Origin: Bradyrhizobium tropiciagri
GTDB lineage: Bacteria > Pseudomonadota > Alphaproteobacteria > Rhizobiales > Xanthobacteraceae
Direction of reading: 5' to 3'
Assembly: GCF_001189845.1 (NCBI RefSeq)
Contig: NZ_LFLZ01000003.1
Coordinates: forward strand, 62,001 to 126,000
Length of the DNA: 64,000 nt
The translations under genes and the position numbers were made by a program. Below the pieces are notes generated by a model that did no database searches, had not been told where the DNA came from, and saw only the letters and a program-made list of their open reading frames with translations. This document shows, piece by piece, positions 1-8,685 of this stretch. Position 1 is the first letter of the stretch; each line of letters starts with the position of its first letter.

Positions 1-172
1 AGTCGATGATCGGCGCTGCTGCGCCATGCAGACCGACTTGCTTGTCGTCATGCGGGCCCAGCCCTCCGGCGGTTGGAGTATGAACCTCGTGGCCGGCCGT
101 TTCCAGGTGGCTACGTACCGGATCCCAGAGTTCGCCGTAATGCCAGGCGCCATGAACAAGTACGAACCGCAT
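1..172 (-). CDS. Alpha/beta hydrolase, N-terminal part (runs off the window)
   Basis: The minus strand from an ATG at 172 reads 57 codons without a stop to the window edge. The start reads MRFVLVHGAWHYGELW, the HGxW oxyanion-hole strand typical of small alpha/beta hydrolases of the esterase / hydroxynitrile-lyase-like group, followed by a 'HLETAGHEVHTPT' segment that fits the next strand. A GGAG lies 8 bases before the ATG; a second in-frame ATG at 184 is possible. The nucleophile and acid are outside the window, so substrate cannot be guessed. It lies downstream of the AraC regulator at 307-1302 on the same strand. Confidence 0.8.
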   Translation of the reverse strand, partial: MRFVLVHGAWHYGELWDPVRSHLETAGHEVHTPTAGGLGPHDDKQVGLHGAAAPIID

Positions 173-306
173 GAGCCGCTCCATCGTTGCCGCCGTCCTG
201 ATGACGGCGTCGGATCGGCAGATGCTCCATCGATCGAAGCAATGTCGCTAGCGGCTTCACGAATATCGAAATCGGAAACGCGCATTTCTGCTGACGCTGC
301 GATCGT

Positions 307-1302
307 TCAGGTCCGCTTCGCCAGGACGTCGGATGGCCTTCGGCCGTAGCGCGCCTTGTAGTGTGCGGCGAATTCTCCGAGGTGGAGGAAGCCCCAGCGC
401 AAGGCGACGTCGGTGACGGAAACGCTTCCGGGCGCGGCTGACGACAGGATCGCATGAACCCTGTCCAACCGCTCGGTCCGCAGCCAACGGCCGGGCGAGG
501 TGCCGAATTCGCGCTGGAAGGCGAGTTGCAGGCTCCGCAAGCTCAGGCCGGCGTGCCGCGCGACATCCGTGAGCCGGATAGGCTCCTCGATATGATCCCG
601 CATATACTCGATGGCGCGGCGCATCTGCGCGGTAGATGCGTGCCGGCTGACTGCCATGATCGAGTTGGTGAAATTGTTCGGCAGCGAAAGCAGCAAGGAT
701 TGAATGATCAGCTCTTCAAGCTGGACGGACAGCCTTGCGCGATCAAGCGCCGAGCCAGCCATCGAAAGGCTCGCGGCTGCTTCGAGGAGGTACAGCCAGA
801 AGGCTGGCATACCGGCGACCGGGAGTTGGAAATCGACGGATTGAGGCTTCGCAGCGCCGATCATCGTGGCGCAAATCGTTTCGACGCGGCGACGATTCAA
901 TCTCAGCACGACCTGGTCGAATGCAGCACCGATCTCGAAACGAAATTGACGATAGGGGCTGACAATGGCGCCATGTCCCGGCGAGACCGACGCATCCTCC
1001 GATCCGTATGCGAATCGCGCATTGCCTCGCAAGGGCAGTGTGATCAGGAAATTGTCTTCCTCCGGCACCGCCGGAGCAACAATCACATCGGCGCCGTAGT
1101 GCAGACGATTGAGCGAGAACGTGCCGATCGGGAGATGATGAAGTGTTGTCGAGAGTGTCGTCCTCCGGTCTGTGATGCGGAGCTGGTGCGGTCGCAGTGC
1201 CCGGGTGCAGCCGTCGACGACCTCATCGAGGTCGTTGCTGCTCAGGACGAGCGACTGCTGTTGGAAAAGCCTGTCAGCCAGTTGCACTGTGGGCATCGCC
1301 AT
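307..1302 (-). CDS. AraC family transcriptional regulator
   Basis: A 331-residue DNA-binding regulator. The C-terminal ~100 residues carry the two helix-turn-helix motifs of the AraC/XylS family (segments 'IRLTDVARHAGLSLRSLQLAFQ' region and 'SVTDVALRWGFLHLGEFAAHY' region), with the F-G-x-x-P-x-x-x-L ending. The N-terminal ~200 residues form the AraC-binding-like sensor domain found with this family. The protein is clearly paralogous over its whole length to the regulator at 11651-12649 (shared LDEVVDGC, LHHLPIG, LEELII and LPNNF/QPNNF segments). The two copies flank the catabolic cluster between them. The likely effector is a substrate or intermediate of that cluster (inference). Confidence 0.93.
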   Translation of the reverse strand: MAMPTVQLADRLFQQQSLVLSSNDLDEVVDGCTRALRPHQLRITDRRTTLSTTLHHLPIGTFSLNRLHYGADVIVAPAVPEEDNFLITLPLRGNARFAYGSEDASVSPGHGAIVSPYRQFRFEIGAAFDQVVLRLNRRRVETICATMIGAAKPQSVDFQLPVAGMPAFWLYLLEAAASLSMAGSALDRARLSVQLEELIIQSLLLSLPNNFTNSIMAVSRHASTAQMRRAIEYMRDHIEEPIRLTDVARHAGLSLRSLQLAFQREFGTSPGRWLRTERLDRVHAILSSAAPGSVSVTDVALRWGFLHLGEFAAHYKARYGRRPSDVLAKRT

Positions 1303-1470
1303 CGGTCACCTCGTGTAACCTCGTGCCGGTAGACTACCGGTTCTCCCTCGACTTTTGCACGCCCTTTGTTCTTGAAGGTTGGTTCTTGAAGGTTGCTCCG
1401 CCGGCAGCCTCTGAATTGAAGCAGCCGACTGCCCGTCGACAGCGTAACGCGAGGCAGCCGCCTGCCGGCG

Positions 1471-2076
1471 TCACTGAGCCTTTCGAATCGTTGCGCGTCG
1501 CTTCTTGCGAGACTCCGGTGACGTTGCTGCGGAGGTCCGTTGATCCTCCTCAAACTTGAGCGTCGCCTTGACATGCTCCGCAAGTTTCACCGCGCTGTCG
1601 GCGTTCGACGCGAGGCGGGACAGCAGCTGAGACAGCACCTTGAACTCATCGCGCGTCAGCATCCCGAACAGCGCATCGTTGACGGGGCGTTGCAGGGCGG
1701 CAAGACGGGTCAATAAACCGAGGCCGTGCTGGGTGAGCGTGAGTTGCACGCGCCGCCGGTCGTCCGGATGCGGGCTCTTCTCGAGGAGGCCGTCGGAGAC
1801 CAGCTTGTTGATCTCGTTGGTGACAAAGGCGCCGCTCAGATACAGCCGTTCGGCGACCTGATTGACTCCCATCGGCTCTTCCGCCGTCGAATTCTTGATT
1901 GCGATCAGGATCAGATACTGAGTGGTCGACAGGTCGACGAAGTTCGCGAATATCTCACGGCAGGCTTCAAGGCTGCGTCCGAAGGCGAAATAGTCGTAGA
2001 GGACGCCGCGAAGCGTTCGGTCTCCCTCCTTGTCGAGCAATTCGGGCTTCGACGCCGTCAAGAGCGCTTCGGTCAC
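1471..2076 (-). CDS. MarR family transcriptional regulator
   Basis: A 201-residue regulator transcribed divergently from the flavin reductase/monooxygenase operon. The winged-helix core is at about residues 60-150, with the recognition segment 'GVNQVAERLYLSGAFVTNEINKL' region and the wing 'PHPDDRRRVQLTLT' (the D-x-R-x-x-x-L-T signature of MarR proteins). The N-terminal ~45 residues and a basic C-terminal tail (about residues 165-201) are longer than in minimal MarR proteins. It most likely represses the divergent operon by binding the 21-bp palindrome at 2165-2185. MarR proteins beside aromatic-acid catabolic genes usually respond to the aromatic compound or its CoA thioester; the ligand here is unknown. 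Confidence 0.93.
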   Translation of the reverse strand: MTEALLTASKPELLDKEGDRTLRGVLYDYFAFGRSLEACREIFANFVDLSTTQYLILIAIKNSTAEEPMGVNQVAERLYLSGAFVTNEINKLVSDGLLEKSPHPDDRRRVQLTLTQHGLGLLTRLAALQRPVNDALFGMLTRDEFKVLSQLLSRLASNADSAVKLAEHVKATLKFEEDQRTSAATSPESRKKRRATIRKAQ

Positions 2077-2164
2077 CGTCGTTCTCCCCGCGAAATCATA
2101 GGCTTGCGAATTTGCCTAAGAAGCACGCATGCGCGCGCCCATCAAGAGGGCTTGACATTTCCAA

Positions 2165-2185
2165 ATAGCTTTGTCAGAAAGCTAT
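2165..2185. promoter_or_regulatory. Perfect inverted repeat, probable MarR operator
   Basis: ATAGCTTT-GTCAG-AAAGCTAT, 8-bp perfect arms with a 5-bp centre, in the 153-bp divergent region between the MarR gene and the monooxygenase operon. It covers the -35 hexamer of the forward promoter, as expected for a repressor that blocks RNA polymerase. Assignment to this MarR protein is inferred from position and symmetry. Confidence 0.75.
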
Positions 2186-2199
2186 CTGAAAATTATAAA
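2171..2199 (+). promoter_or_regulatory. Sigma-70-like promoter of the monooxygenase/ABC operon
   Basis: TTGTCA (2171-2176), a 17-bp spacer, then TATAAA (2194-2199), a good housekeeping-type match in GC-rich DNA. The predicted start is near 2206, giving a leader of about 25 nt before the ATG at 2230. The -35 lies inside the palindrome at 2165-2185. A separate TTGACA at 2152-2157 has no convincing -10 at normal spacing. Confidence 0.6.
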
Positions 2200-2229
2200 T
2201 CAGGGTCGAAGCAGCGAGGCAGGTGTCCC

Positions 2230-2748
2230 ATGGAGGACCGTGCATTCAGGCGAGTGTTGGGGGAGTTCGCAACGGGCGTTGCGGTGGTCACCGCGCGCAG
2301 CCAGGGCGAGGAGCTCATCGGCATGACCATGAGCTCGTTCAACTCCGTCTCCCTCGATCCGCCGCTGGTCCTGTTCAGCGTCGACCGCAAGGCAAAGAGC
2401 CTGCCCGCGATGCTCGAAGCCAAGGGCTTCGCCGTCAACATCCTTGCCCGCGATCAGGAACAGATTTCCAATCAGTTCGCGCGCGCCCTTTCCAACAAGT
2501 GGGATCAGGTCAAGACGTCAGTCGGCCACGCCGAAGCCCCGCTGATATCGGGTGCCCTGGCTCATTTCGAGTGCGCGCCGTTCGCAAGCTACGACGGCGG
2601 CGATCACGTGATCTTCGTGGTCCGCGTCGTCCGTCACTCCGCGCGCAGCGAGCCGGCCGCGCCGTTGATCTTCTTCCGGGGCCGCTATCGCGACCTCGTC
2701 GACGAAACCGAGCGCGAGCCGACCTGGCCGCTTCCCATTCATTACTAG
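2230..2748 (+). CDS. Flavin reductase, small component of a two-component monooxygenase (HpaC-like)
   Basis: 172 residues, the usual size for NAD(P)H:flavin oxidoreductases of the HpaC/RutF/DIM6-NTAB fold. It begins 'FRRVLGEFATGVAVVTA' and continues with 'GMTMSSFNSVSLDPPLVLFSV', the FMN-binding signature of this family; a GDHVIFVVRV strand follows near the C-terminus. It would supply reduced flavin to the oxygenase encoded 20 bp downstream. The ATG at 2230 is chosen because it aligns with the family start and follows an AGGCAGG; the open frame continues upstream without family similarity. First gene of the MarR-controlled operon. Confidence 0.92.
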   Translation: MEDRAFRRVLGEFATGVAVVTARSQGEELIGMTMSSFNSVSLDPPLVLFSVDRKAKSLPAMLEAKGFAVNILARDQEQISNQFARALSNKWDQVKTSVGHAEAPLISGALAHFECAPFASYDGGDHVIFVVRVVRHSARSEPAAPLIFFRGRYRDLVDETEREPTWPLPIHY

Positions 2749-2768
2749 CTTCGAACCGGAGAACCGCG

Positions 2769-4238
2769 ATGCGTAGCGCAAAGGAATATCTGTCTGGCCT
2801 GAAGGACGGACGGACCATCTACATCAACGGGGCTGCGGTCGGCGACGTGACCGCGCATCATGCCTATCGAAATCTCGCCAGCTCGATGGCGGGGCTGTTC
2901 GACTTCGCGAGCGCCAGGGAGAACGTCGATCTCATGACGTTCGAGACCGATGCCGGACGTGCCAACCGGATCTGGCAGCTGCCGACGTCCTATGCCGATC
3001 TCGTCCAGCGGCGGAAGGCACTGGAGGCATGGGCTGCGCTGCATGCCGGCTTCATGGGCCGGGCCCCGGACCATGTCGCGTCGTGCATCTCGGGTCTCTA
3101 CATGGGGCTCGACGTCTTCAAGGCGTACGATCCGGCCCGAGCGGGCGCGCTCGAGAACTACTACCGCTATGCGCGCGACAGGGATCTCTACCTGACCTAC
3201 GTGATCATCAATCCGCAGGCGGATCGTTCGAAGGGGGCCGCCGAGCAGGCCGATCCGTTCCTCACCGCCGGCGTCGTCGATCGCGACGCAGAAGGGATCA
3301 CGATCCGCGGCGCCAAGATGCTCGCCACCGGAGGCGTGGTCGCCGACGAGGTGTTCGTCACGACCATCCAGCCGATGCGCCCGGGCGAAGAGCGCTATGC
3401 GATGTCCTTTGCGATCCCGATGAACGCGAAGGGCCTCAAGATGCTGTCGCGCAAGTCCTACGAGGATGCGGCCGGTGCGGTGTTCGACAATCCGTTGTCC
3501 AGCCGCTTCGACGAGAACGACTCGGTCCTCTACTTCGACGATGTGAAGGTTCCCTGGGATCGCGTCTTCGTCGAGGGCAACGTCGAAATGTGCCAGAAGC
3601 AGTTTCACGCCACGCCCTGCCACGTCTATCAGAACTACCAGGCGATGGTGCGGCTGAGCGTGAAGCTCAAGTTCCTGGCCGGCCTCGCGCATCGGACCGC
3701 CGAAATGAACGGCGTCACCCAGTTCCCGCAGGTGCGGGAGATGCTCGGTCAGCTTGCAGCCGAGACCGGCATGGTCGACGCCCTGGTGGCGGCAATGGAG
3801 GCAAAGGGCGCGCAGGTCGGGCCCTACTTCATCCCGGACCGGCACACGCTCTATTCCGCACAAGTGCTGACGCAGCAGCTCTACGCGCACATCATCAATA
3901 CGCTGCGCGAACTCGCCGGCGGCGGCATGATCATGCTGCCGTCGTCGGTCGCCGACTTCGATAACCCCGAGATTGCGGCCTTGATCGGCAAGACCCAGCA
4001 GTCGCCGAAGGCCAATTCGCACGACCGCGTGAAGTTCTACAAGCTCGCCTGGGATGCGGTCGGGTCCGAGTTCGGGTCCCGGCATCAGCAATACGAGATG
4101 TTCTACGCCGGCGCGACCTTCGTCACCAAGGGACACTCCTATCGCACCTACGACTGGTCCGGCGCCGATCGCCTGGTCCAGACCATGCTCGATTCCTACG
4201 ACCTCAACGGCATCTCGATCGCCAGCAAAGCCGCCTGA
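2769..4238 (+). CDS. FADH2-dependent monooxygenase, HpaB family (4-hydroxyphenylacetate 3-hydroxylase type)
   Basis: 489 residues, matching the oxygenase component of 4-hydroxyphenylacetate 3-monooxygenase (acyl-CoA dehydrogenase-like fold). Seen: the N-terminal 'YLSGLKDGRTIYINGAAVGD' block, a central 'IRGAKMLATGGVVADEVFV' FAD-contact region, the 'VPWDRVFVEGN' loop, and a C-terminal 'ELAGGGMIMLPS' helix. It uses reduced flavin from the upstream reductase to hydroxylate a phenol or related ring. The actual substrate is unproven: the next genes (cupin, ABC importer, amidase) are not the classical hpa meta-cleavage genes, so the pathway may start from an amide or another imported compound. Confidence 0.93.
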   Translation: MRSAKEYLSGLKDGRTIYINGAAVGDVTAHHAYRNLASSMAGLFDFASARENVDLMTFETDAGRANRIWQLPTSYADLVQRRKALEAWAALHAGFMGRAPDHVASCISGLYMGLDVFKAYDPARAGALENYYRYARDRDLYLTYVIINPQADRSKGAAEQADPFLTAGVVDRDAEGITIRGAKMLATGGVVADEVFVTTIQPMRPGEERYAMSFAIPMNAKGLKMLSRKSYEDAAGAVFDNPLSSRFDENDSVLYFDDVKVPWDRVFVEGNVEMCQKQFHATPCHVYQNYQAMVRLSVKLKFLAGLAHRTAEMNGVTQFPQVREMLGQLAAETGMVDALVAAMEAKGAQVGPYFIPDRHTLYSAQVLTQQLYAHIINTLRELAGGGMIMLPSSVADFDNPEIAALIGKTQQSPKANSHDRVKFYKLAWDAVGSEFGSRHQQYEMFYAGATFVTKGHSYRTYDWSGADRLVQTMLDSYDLNGISIASKAA

Positions 4239-4255
4239 ACCAACGGAGACGACAC

Positions 4256-4636
4256 ATGCCCGTCAACAAGAACCACGACGAATTCTACACGCTCGACATG
4301 ACCACCGGTTGGGAAACGCCCGCAGGCTATCCTGCCGGCATCCAGCAGAAGATCCTCGCGGGCGCGCTCGACGAGGAGAACCGGCGCGGCACGCGAACCC
4401 GGCTGCTGCGCTTTGCGCCGGGCGTCTACACGACCGCACCGTTTTTGCACGAGTATTGGGAAGAGGTCTATCTCGTCTCCGGCGACCTGATCGTCGGCAA
4501 TGACGAGAAGGGCGAGGGCGGCAAGAGCTTCCCGCCGAATACCTATGCCTGCCGGCCGCCGCACGCGCCGCATGGTCCGTTCAAGTCCGTCAACGGCTGC
4601 CTGCTTCTCGAAATGCATTATTTCGATCCGGTCTGA
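4256..4636 (+). CDS. Cupin-domain protein
   Basis: 126 residues forming one cupin fold. The first cupin motif is loosely present around 'FLHEYWEEVYLVSGDLIVG' (H and E metal ligands) and the second around 'PHAPHGPFKS'. It could be a dioxygenase, isomerase or ligand-binding protein acting on the hydroxylated product; cupins of this size beside catabolic genes often act on the intermediate or stabilise the pathway. It follows the monooxygenase by 17 bp and precedes the ABC binding protein, so it is co-transcribed. The exact reaction cannot be assigned. Confidence 0.85.
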   Translation: MPVNKNHDEFYTLDMTTGWETPAGYPAGIQQKILAGALDEENRRGTRTRLLRFAPGVYTTAPFLHEYWEEVYLVSGDLIVGNDEKGEGGKSFPPNTYACRPPHAPHGPFKSVNGCLLLEMHYFDPV

Positions 4637-4682
4637 GGCCGGCCCGCCCACAACATCGTTCGACCGCTCCAAGGGGGAAAAT

Positions 4683-6083
4683 ATGGCGTTCAAAAACATC
4701 TCGCTCGCATTCGCGCGTTGCCTGTCCTCGCTTCAACCGCGCTTCCGGTTCAATTGGGAACTGCCGCACGCCAATCTCCGCGTGGTGGTCGATGGCCTTG
4801 CGGGCGCTCTTGTGATCGGCGTCGTGGCGGCAACTCCGGTCGCTGCGCAGGACAAGCCGAGCTCGGTGGGACTTGGCGTCTTCACGTTCACGTCCGGTCC
4901 CGCCGCGGCCTACGGCATGCCCGGCAAGAACGCCGCCGATCTCATGATTGACGAGATCAACGCCAAGGGCGGGATTGGCGGCGTTCCCGTCACCGCGACC
5001 TTCGTTGACGAGGCGCAGGGCGCGCAGGGCGTGATCGCGGAATATCGCCGGCTCGCCGGAGATGCGAAGAACCAGGTGATGGTCGCCGCCTTGTCGAGCG
5101 CGACCTGTCTCGCGCTGGCGCCGATCGCCGAGCAGCTGGAGGTTCCGACCGTCGGCTGGAACTGCGACACCCACCAGCTGCTCATGGACGGCAAGAGCAA
5201 GTACGTGTTCCGTCCCAACGGCAACACCGTGCCCGAATTCATCGCCTATGCGATCTACCTTCTGGATCGCAAGCCGGACGTGAAGACGGTGGCGATCATC
5301 AATCCGGACTACGCGTTCGGCCATGACGCGGCCAAGATCTTCACCGCGGCGCTCAAGGCGCTGAAGCCGGACATCGAGATCGTCGCCGAACTCTATCCGA
5401 AGCTCGGCTCGCCGAATTACCAGACCGAGATTTCGCGCCTCACCACCGCGCGCCCGGACGTCGTGTTCTCCAATCTCTGGGGCGCCGACCTCGAAAACTT
5501 CGTTCGCCAGGCGACGCCGCGCGGGCTGTTCACGTCCAGTCAGGTGGTGCTCGCGCTCGGCGAGACCGTGCTGCAGCGCGTGCCGTTGCCGGATGGCGTG
5601 ATCGTCGGGGTTCTGGGTGACGGCTGGTGGATGTCGCCGGACGCCAAGGCCAATCCCGAGACGGTGAAGTTCGCCGAGGCCTACAAGTCGCGCTTCGGCG
5701 AGTACCCGGTGTTTCCGTCCATCAAGATGGCCAATGCGCTGATCTACGTGAAGGCCGCCTACGAGGCCGCCATGCAGAAGAATGGCGGAAAGTGGCCGAC
5801 GCGTGCCGAGCTCGCCGCCGCCATGAAGGGCAGCAAGGTCGCAACCTTGACCGGCATCACGCAGACGCGGGCCGACAATGACGGTCTCGTCGACCAGATC
5901 GTCGGAGTCACCGTGAAGACGTCGGCGCAGCCGTTTCCCGTCATCGGCGACATGGTCCGCTACAAGGGCGACAGCCTGATGCCGCAGGCCGGCCAGGATC
6001 CGCTGGCCTGGATTTCGACACTCAAGCCCGAATTCGCCAAGAGCCTTCCGAAGCCGGGAAGCTACAAGATCGGCGAACGATAG
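4683..6083 (+). CDS. ABC transporter substrate-binding protein, branched-chain amino acid (Liv) type
   Basis: 466 residues. An unusually long signal region (basic n-region to about residue 33, hydrophobic core about 37-53, 'TPVAAQ' cleavage site near 56) precedes a Peripla_BP_6 type-I binding fold that starts 'VGLGVFTFTSGPAAAYGMPG', where the first substrate-contact residues sit. Typical internal blocks are 'INAKGGIGGVPV' and 'NPDYAFGHDAAKIF'. This class binds amino acids, amides, urea, and aromatic acids; linkage to a monooxygenase and amidase suggests an aromatic or amide ligand. It is followed by the two permeases and two ATPases of the same importer. SD AAGGGGG precedes the chosen ATG. 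Confidence 0.93.
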   Translation: MAFKNISLAFARCLSSLQPRFRFNWELPHANLRVVVDGLAGALVIGVVAATPVAAQDKPSSVGLGVFTFTSGPAAAYGMPGKNAADLMIDEINAKGGIGGVPVTATFVDEAQGAQGVIAEYRRLAGDAKNQVMVAALSSATCLALAPIAEQLEVPTVGWNCDTHQLLMDGKSKYVFRPNGNTVPEFIAYAIYLLDRKPDVKTVAIINPDYAFGHDAAKIFTAALKALKPDIEIVAELYPKLGSPNYQTEISRLTTARPDVVFSNLWGADLENFVRQATPRGLFTSSQVVLALGETVLQRVPLPDGVIVGVLGDGWWMSPDAKANPETVKFAEAYKSRFGEYPVFPSIKMANALIYVKAAYEAAMQKNGGKWPTRAELAAAMKGSKVATLTGITQTRADNDGLVDQIVGVTVKTSAQPFPVIGDMVRYKGDSLMPQAGQDPLAWISTLKPEFAKSLPKPGSYKIGER

Positions 6084-6119
6084 CGTCCACTCGCAACCAA
6101 TCACGCAGGCGTTAAGCCG

Positions 6120-7019
6120 ATGTCGAACGCAATCATTCCCTTGCTGCTGGATAGCCTGGCCAGCGCCGCGTTGATCTTCTTCGCGGCGGTTGGCCTGACG
6201 CTGGTGTTCAGCGTGCTGCGCGTCCTCAACGTGGCCCACGGCAGTCTCTACTCGATCGGCGGCTACGTCGCGGCGTCGGCCTGCCTGTTCATCGCGAGCC
6301 GGCAGCTCAACCCCTATCTGTCGTTCGCTGCGCTGCTGTTCAGTGCGGTTTTCGTGGCCGCCATCTTCGGTCCGCTGATCGAGCGCAGCCTGGTCCGGTG
6401 GACGTACGGCAAGTCCGAAGCTGTCCAGATCCTGATCACGTTCGGACTGTTCCTCATCCTGGAGGACCTGCAGCGGCTCGTCTTCGGCGTGCAATCTCTC
6501 TACGAGGACGCGCCGATGCGATTGCTCGGCACGTCGAGCATCGGTGGCGTGGTTTACCTCAACTACCAGATTCTGCTGGTCGGGATGGCGGTCCTGGTCG
6601 TCGTCGGGCTGCGGCTCCTGATCAACCACACGCGGCTCGGGCGCCTGATCACCGCCGTCGTGACCGACCGTGAAATGGCGCAATCGATCGGTATCGATAC
6701 CAACCGGATCTTCATCCTGGCGTTCTCGCTCGGCGTGTTCCTCGCCGCGCTCGGGGGAGCTTTGTCGACGCCGACATCGGGCATCGCCCCGGGGCTTGGC
6801 GCCGACACCATGGTGCTTGCCTTCGCGGTGGCGGCGATCGGCGGGCTCGGCCAGATCGAGGGCGCCGCGGTCGCTTCGCTGATCGTCGGCCTGGCGCGCG
6901 TGCTCGCGATCTATCTCGCGCCTTCGCTGGATGCCGTCGCGCCATATGCGGCAATGCTGGTCGTGCTTCTGATCCGCCCCTACGGCCTGTTCGGATCGGT
7001 CACCGCGCGGAGAATATGA
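6120..7019 (+). CDS. ABC transporter permease, LivH type
   Basis: 299 residues with about eight hydrophobic segments and the LivH-family N-terminal pattern 'GLTLVFSVLRVLNVAHGSLY', in which the G-x-x-x-x-x-N-x-x-H-G block is diagnostic. The EAA-like cytoplasmic loop is near 'TAVVTDREMAQSIGIDTNRIF'. Forms the membrane channel with the LivM-type protein, whose ATG overlaps this stop by 4 bp (ATGA). Confidence 0.93.
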   Translation: MSNAIIPLLLDSLASAALIFFAAVGLTLVFSVLRVLNVAHGSLYSIGGYVAASACLFIASRQLNPYLSFAALLFSAVFVAAIFGPLIERSLVRWTYGKSEAVQILITFGLFLILEDLQRLVFGVQSLYEDAPMRLLGTSSIGGVVYLNYQILLVGMAVLVVVGLRLLINHTRLGRLITAVVTDREMAQSIGIDTNRIFILAFSLGVFLAALGGALSTPTSGIAPGLGADTMVLAFAVAAIGGLGQIEGAAVASLIVGLARVLAIYLAPSLDAVAPYAAMLVVLLIRPYGLFGSVTARRI

Positions 7020-7942
7020 TGCGGATCATCCTGACCGCCGCCGCGGTGCTCACGCTTGCTGTCCTTCCCGTCGCCGCGCCGTGGCTGCAATTCGTGTTGA
7101 CGCTTGCGATCGCCAAGGGCTTTGCCGCGCTCGGTGTCGCGGTGCTGCTGCGTGCCGGGCTGATCTCGATCGGCCACGCGATGTTCTTCGCGGCCAGCGC
7201 CTACGGCGTCGCCTTCCTGGCCCATGCCGGCATCAACGATCTTGGATTGCTGTTGGTGCTCTCGGTGCTGGTCGCCGCGTTGACCGGCGCGATCGCCGGC
7301 GCGTTCCTCGTCCGGTATCGCGCGATCTTCTTCGCGATGTTGAACCTCGCGGTCTCCATGGTGTTTTACGCGCTGTGCGCCAAGCTCTACGGCGTCACAG
7401 GCGGAACGGACGGCATGCCGGTTCCGATTCCGGCGGTGTTCGGCATCATCTTTGCCGAGCCGGCGTTCAAGAGCGTGCTGTTCTATCTCAGCCTGGCGCT
7501 GATGGTGCTCGTCGGTCTCGCCGTTCAGCGGTATCTCGACAGTCCGCTGGGCCATGCGCTATCGGCCGTCCACACCAACGAGATCCGGCTCGAATATCTG
7601 GGCATTCCGGTCTGGGCGGTGCTGCTGATCGCCTATGTGATCTCGGCGGCCCTCGCCGGGCTCGGCGGCGCGATCTCCGCCTTTGCGATCGGTCGCGTGG
7701 TTCCCGACTTCGCGTTCTGGACCGCATCCGGCCATCTCGTCCTGATCGCCGTGCTCGGCGGCATCGGCGGCGTGCCGGGCGCGTTCATCGGCGCCTTGTT
7801 TCTCGAACTGCTGCACAGCGCAGCCGTGACCGTAACCGATGCCTGGAATCTGATCGTGGGCATGGCTCTGATCATCGTGATCATGTTCATGCCGCAGGGC
7901 ATCTATGGACTATTCGCGCGCAAGGAGGCGTCGAGCCCATGA
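7016..7942 (+). CDS. ABC transporter permease, LivM type
   Basis: 308 residues, about eight to nine membrane segments, with the LivM hallmark 'LISIGHAMFFAASAYGVAF' near residue 50 and 'LEYLGIPVWAVLLIAYVISA' in the loop that contacts the ATPases. Translationally coupled on both sides: 4-bp ATGA overlaps with the LivH-type gene upstream and the LivG-type ATPase gene downstream, which implies equimolar production of the transporter parts. Confidence 0.93.
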   Translation: MMRIILTAAAVLTLAVLPVAAPWLQFVLTLAIAKGFAALGVAVLLRAGLISIGHAMFFAASAYGVAFLAHAGINDLGLLLVLSVLVAALTGAIAGAFLVRYRAIFFAMLNLAVSMVFYALCAKLYGVTGGTDGMPVPIPAVFGIIFAEPAFKSVLFYLSLALMVLVGLAVQRYLDSPLGHALSAVHTNEIRLEYLGIPVWAVLLIAYVISAALAGLGGAISAFAIGRVVPDFAFWTASGHLVLIAVLGGIGGVPGAFIGALFLELLHSAAVTVTDAWNLIVGMALIIVIMFMPQGIYGLFARKEASSP

Positions 7943-8685
7943 GGCGTCCTATCCTGGAGGCCAACAACCTCTGCGTCGCTTTCAACGGGGTCAAGGCCGC
8001 CGACGGGGCGAGCATTGCAATCCACGACGGCGAGTTCCTCGCGATCATCGGTCCGAACGGATCGGGCAAGACGACGCTGCTCAACATCTGCACGGGTTAC
8101 ATCCGCCCGGTTTCAGGCAGCGTGCTGCTCGACGGCAACGACATCACCCGGCTGTCGCCGCGTGCCATTGCACGACGCGGCGTCGCGCGCGCCTTTCAGA
8201 TCCCGCAACTGTTCTCCGCGCAGCGCGTGATCGACAACATGATGCTGGCGCTTGCGGCAACCGACGGGCTGTGGAGCGTGGTCCGGCCGCTCGAAACCGC
8301 GAAGCGGCGCGAGGAGGCCATGGCCCTGCTTGGACTGGTCGGGCTCGACGGCGATGCCGACCGGATCAGCAGTACGCTTCCGGAGGGTCATCGCAAGCTG
8401 CTCGACATCGCGGTTGCGCTGGCGCTCAAGCCGCGGCTCCTGCTGCTGGACGAGCCGACCAGCGGCGTGAGTGCGCTGGAGCGCTTTCCGCTGATGGAGG
8501 CCCTGATGAGCGCGCTGCGCCAGCGCCGCATCACCGCGCTTTTCGTCGAGCACGACATGGACGTGGTTGCGCGTTACGCAAGCCGCGTCCTGGTGTGGAA
8601 TGCCGGGAATATCATGGCCGAAGGGCGGCCAGATGAGGTGTTCGGCAACGCGCAAGTCCGCGAACGCGTCGTGGGAGTGGCCTAA
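7939..8685 (+). CDS. ABC transporter ATP-binding protein, LivG type
   Basis: 248 residues. Walker A GPNGSGKTT at residues 38-46, Q-loop near 'AFQIPQLF', Walker B 'LLLLDEPTSG', H-loop 'LFVEHDMDVV'. The ABC signature is degenerate: LPEGHRKLLDIA where LSGGQ/LSHGQ would be expected, so the usual serine is replaced by proline. Related LivG proteins tolerate variation here, but this is towards the far end. The gene overlaps the LivM stop by 4 bp and ends in TAATG shared with the LivF gene. Confidence 0.93.
   Translation: MRRPILEANNLCVAFNGVKAADGASIAIHDGEFLAIIGPNGSGKTTLLNICTGYIRPVSGSVLLDGNDITRLSPRAIARRGVARAFQIPQLFSAQRVIDNMMLALAATDGLWSVVRPLETAKRREEAMALLGLVGLDGDADRISSTLPEGHRKLLDIAVALALKPRLLLLDEPTSGVSALERFPLMEALMSALRQRRITALFVEHDMDVVARYASRVLVWNAGNIMAEGRPDEVFGNAQVRERVVGVA

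Noticed and set aside
1..172. Apparent frameshift in the partial hydrolase at the left edge
   Set aside because: On rereading the bases at 110-125 the frame is continuous for all 57 codons.
2152..2157. TTGACA as the -35 of the monooxygenase operon
   Set aside because: No -10-like hexamer at 16-18 bp; the TTGTCA/TATAAA pair downstream is better.
4590..6683. Long antisense open frame of 697 codons over the ABC binding protein and LivH genes
   Set aside because: Arg/Asp/His-rich shadow of genes with strong family matches on the other strand.
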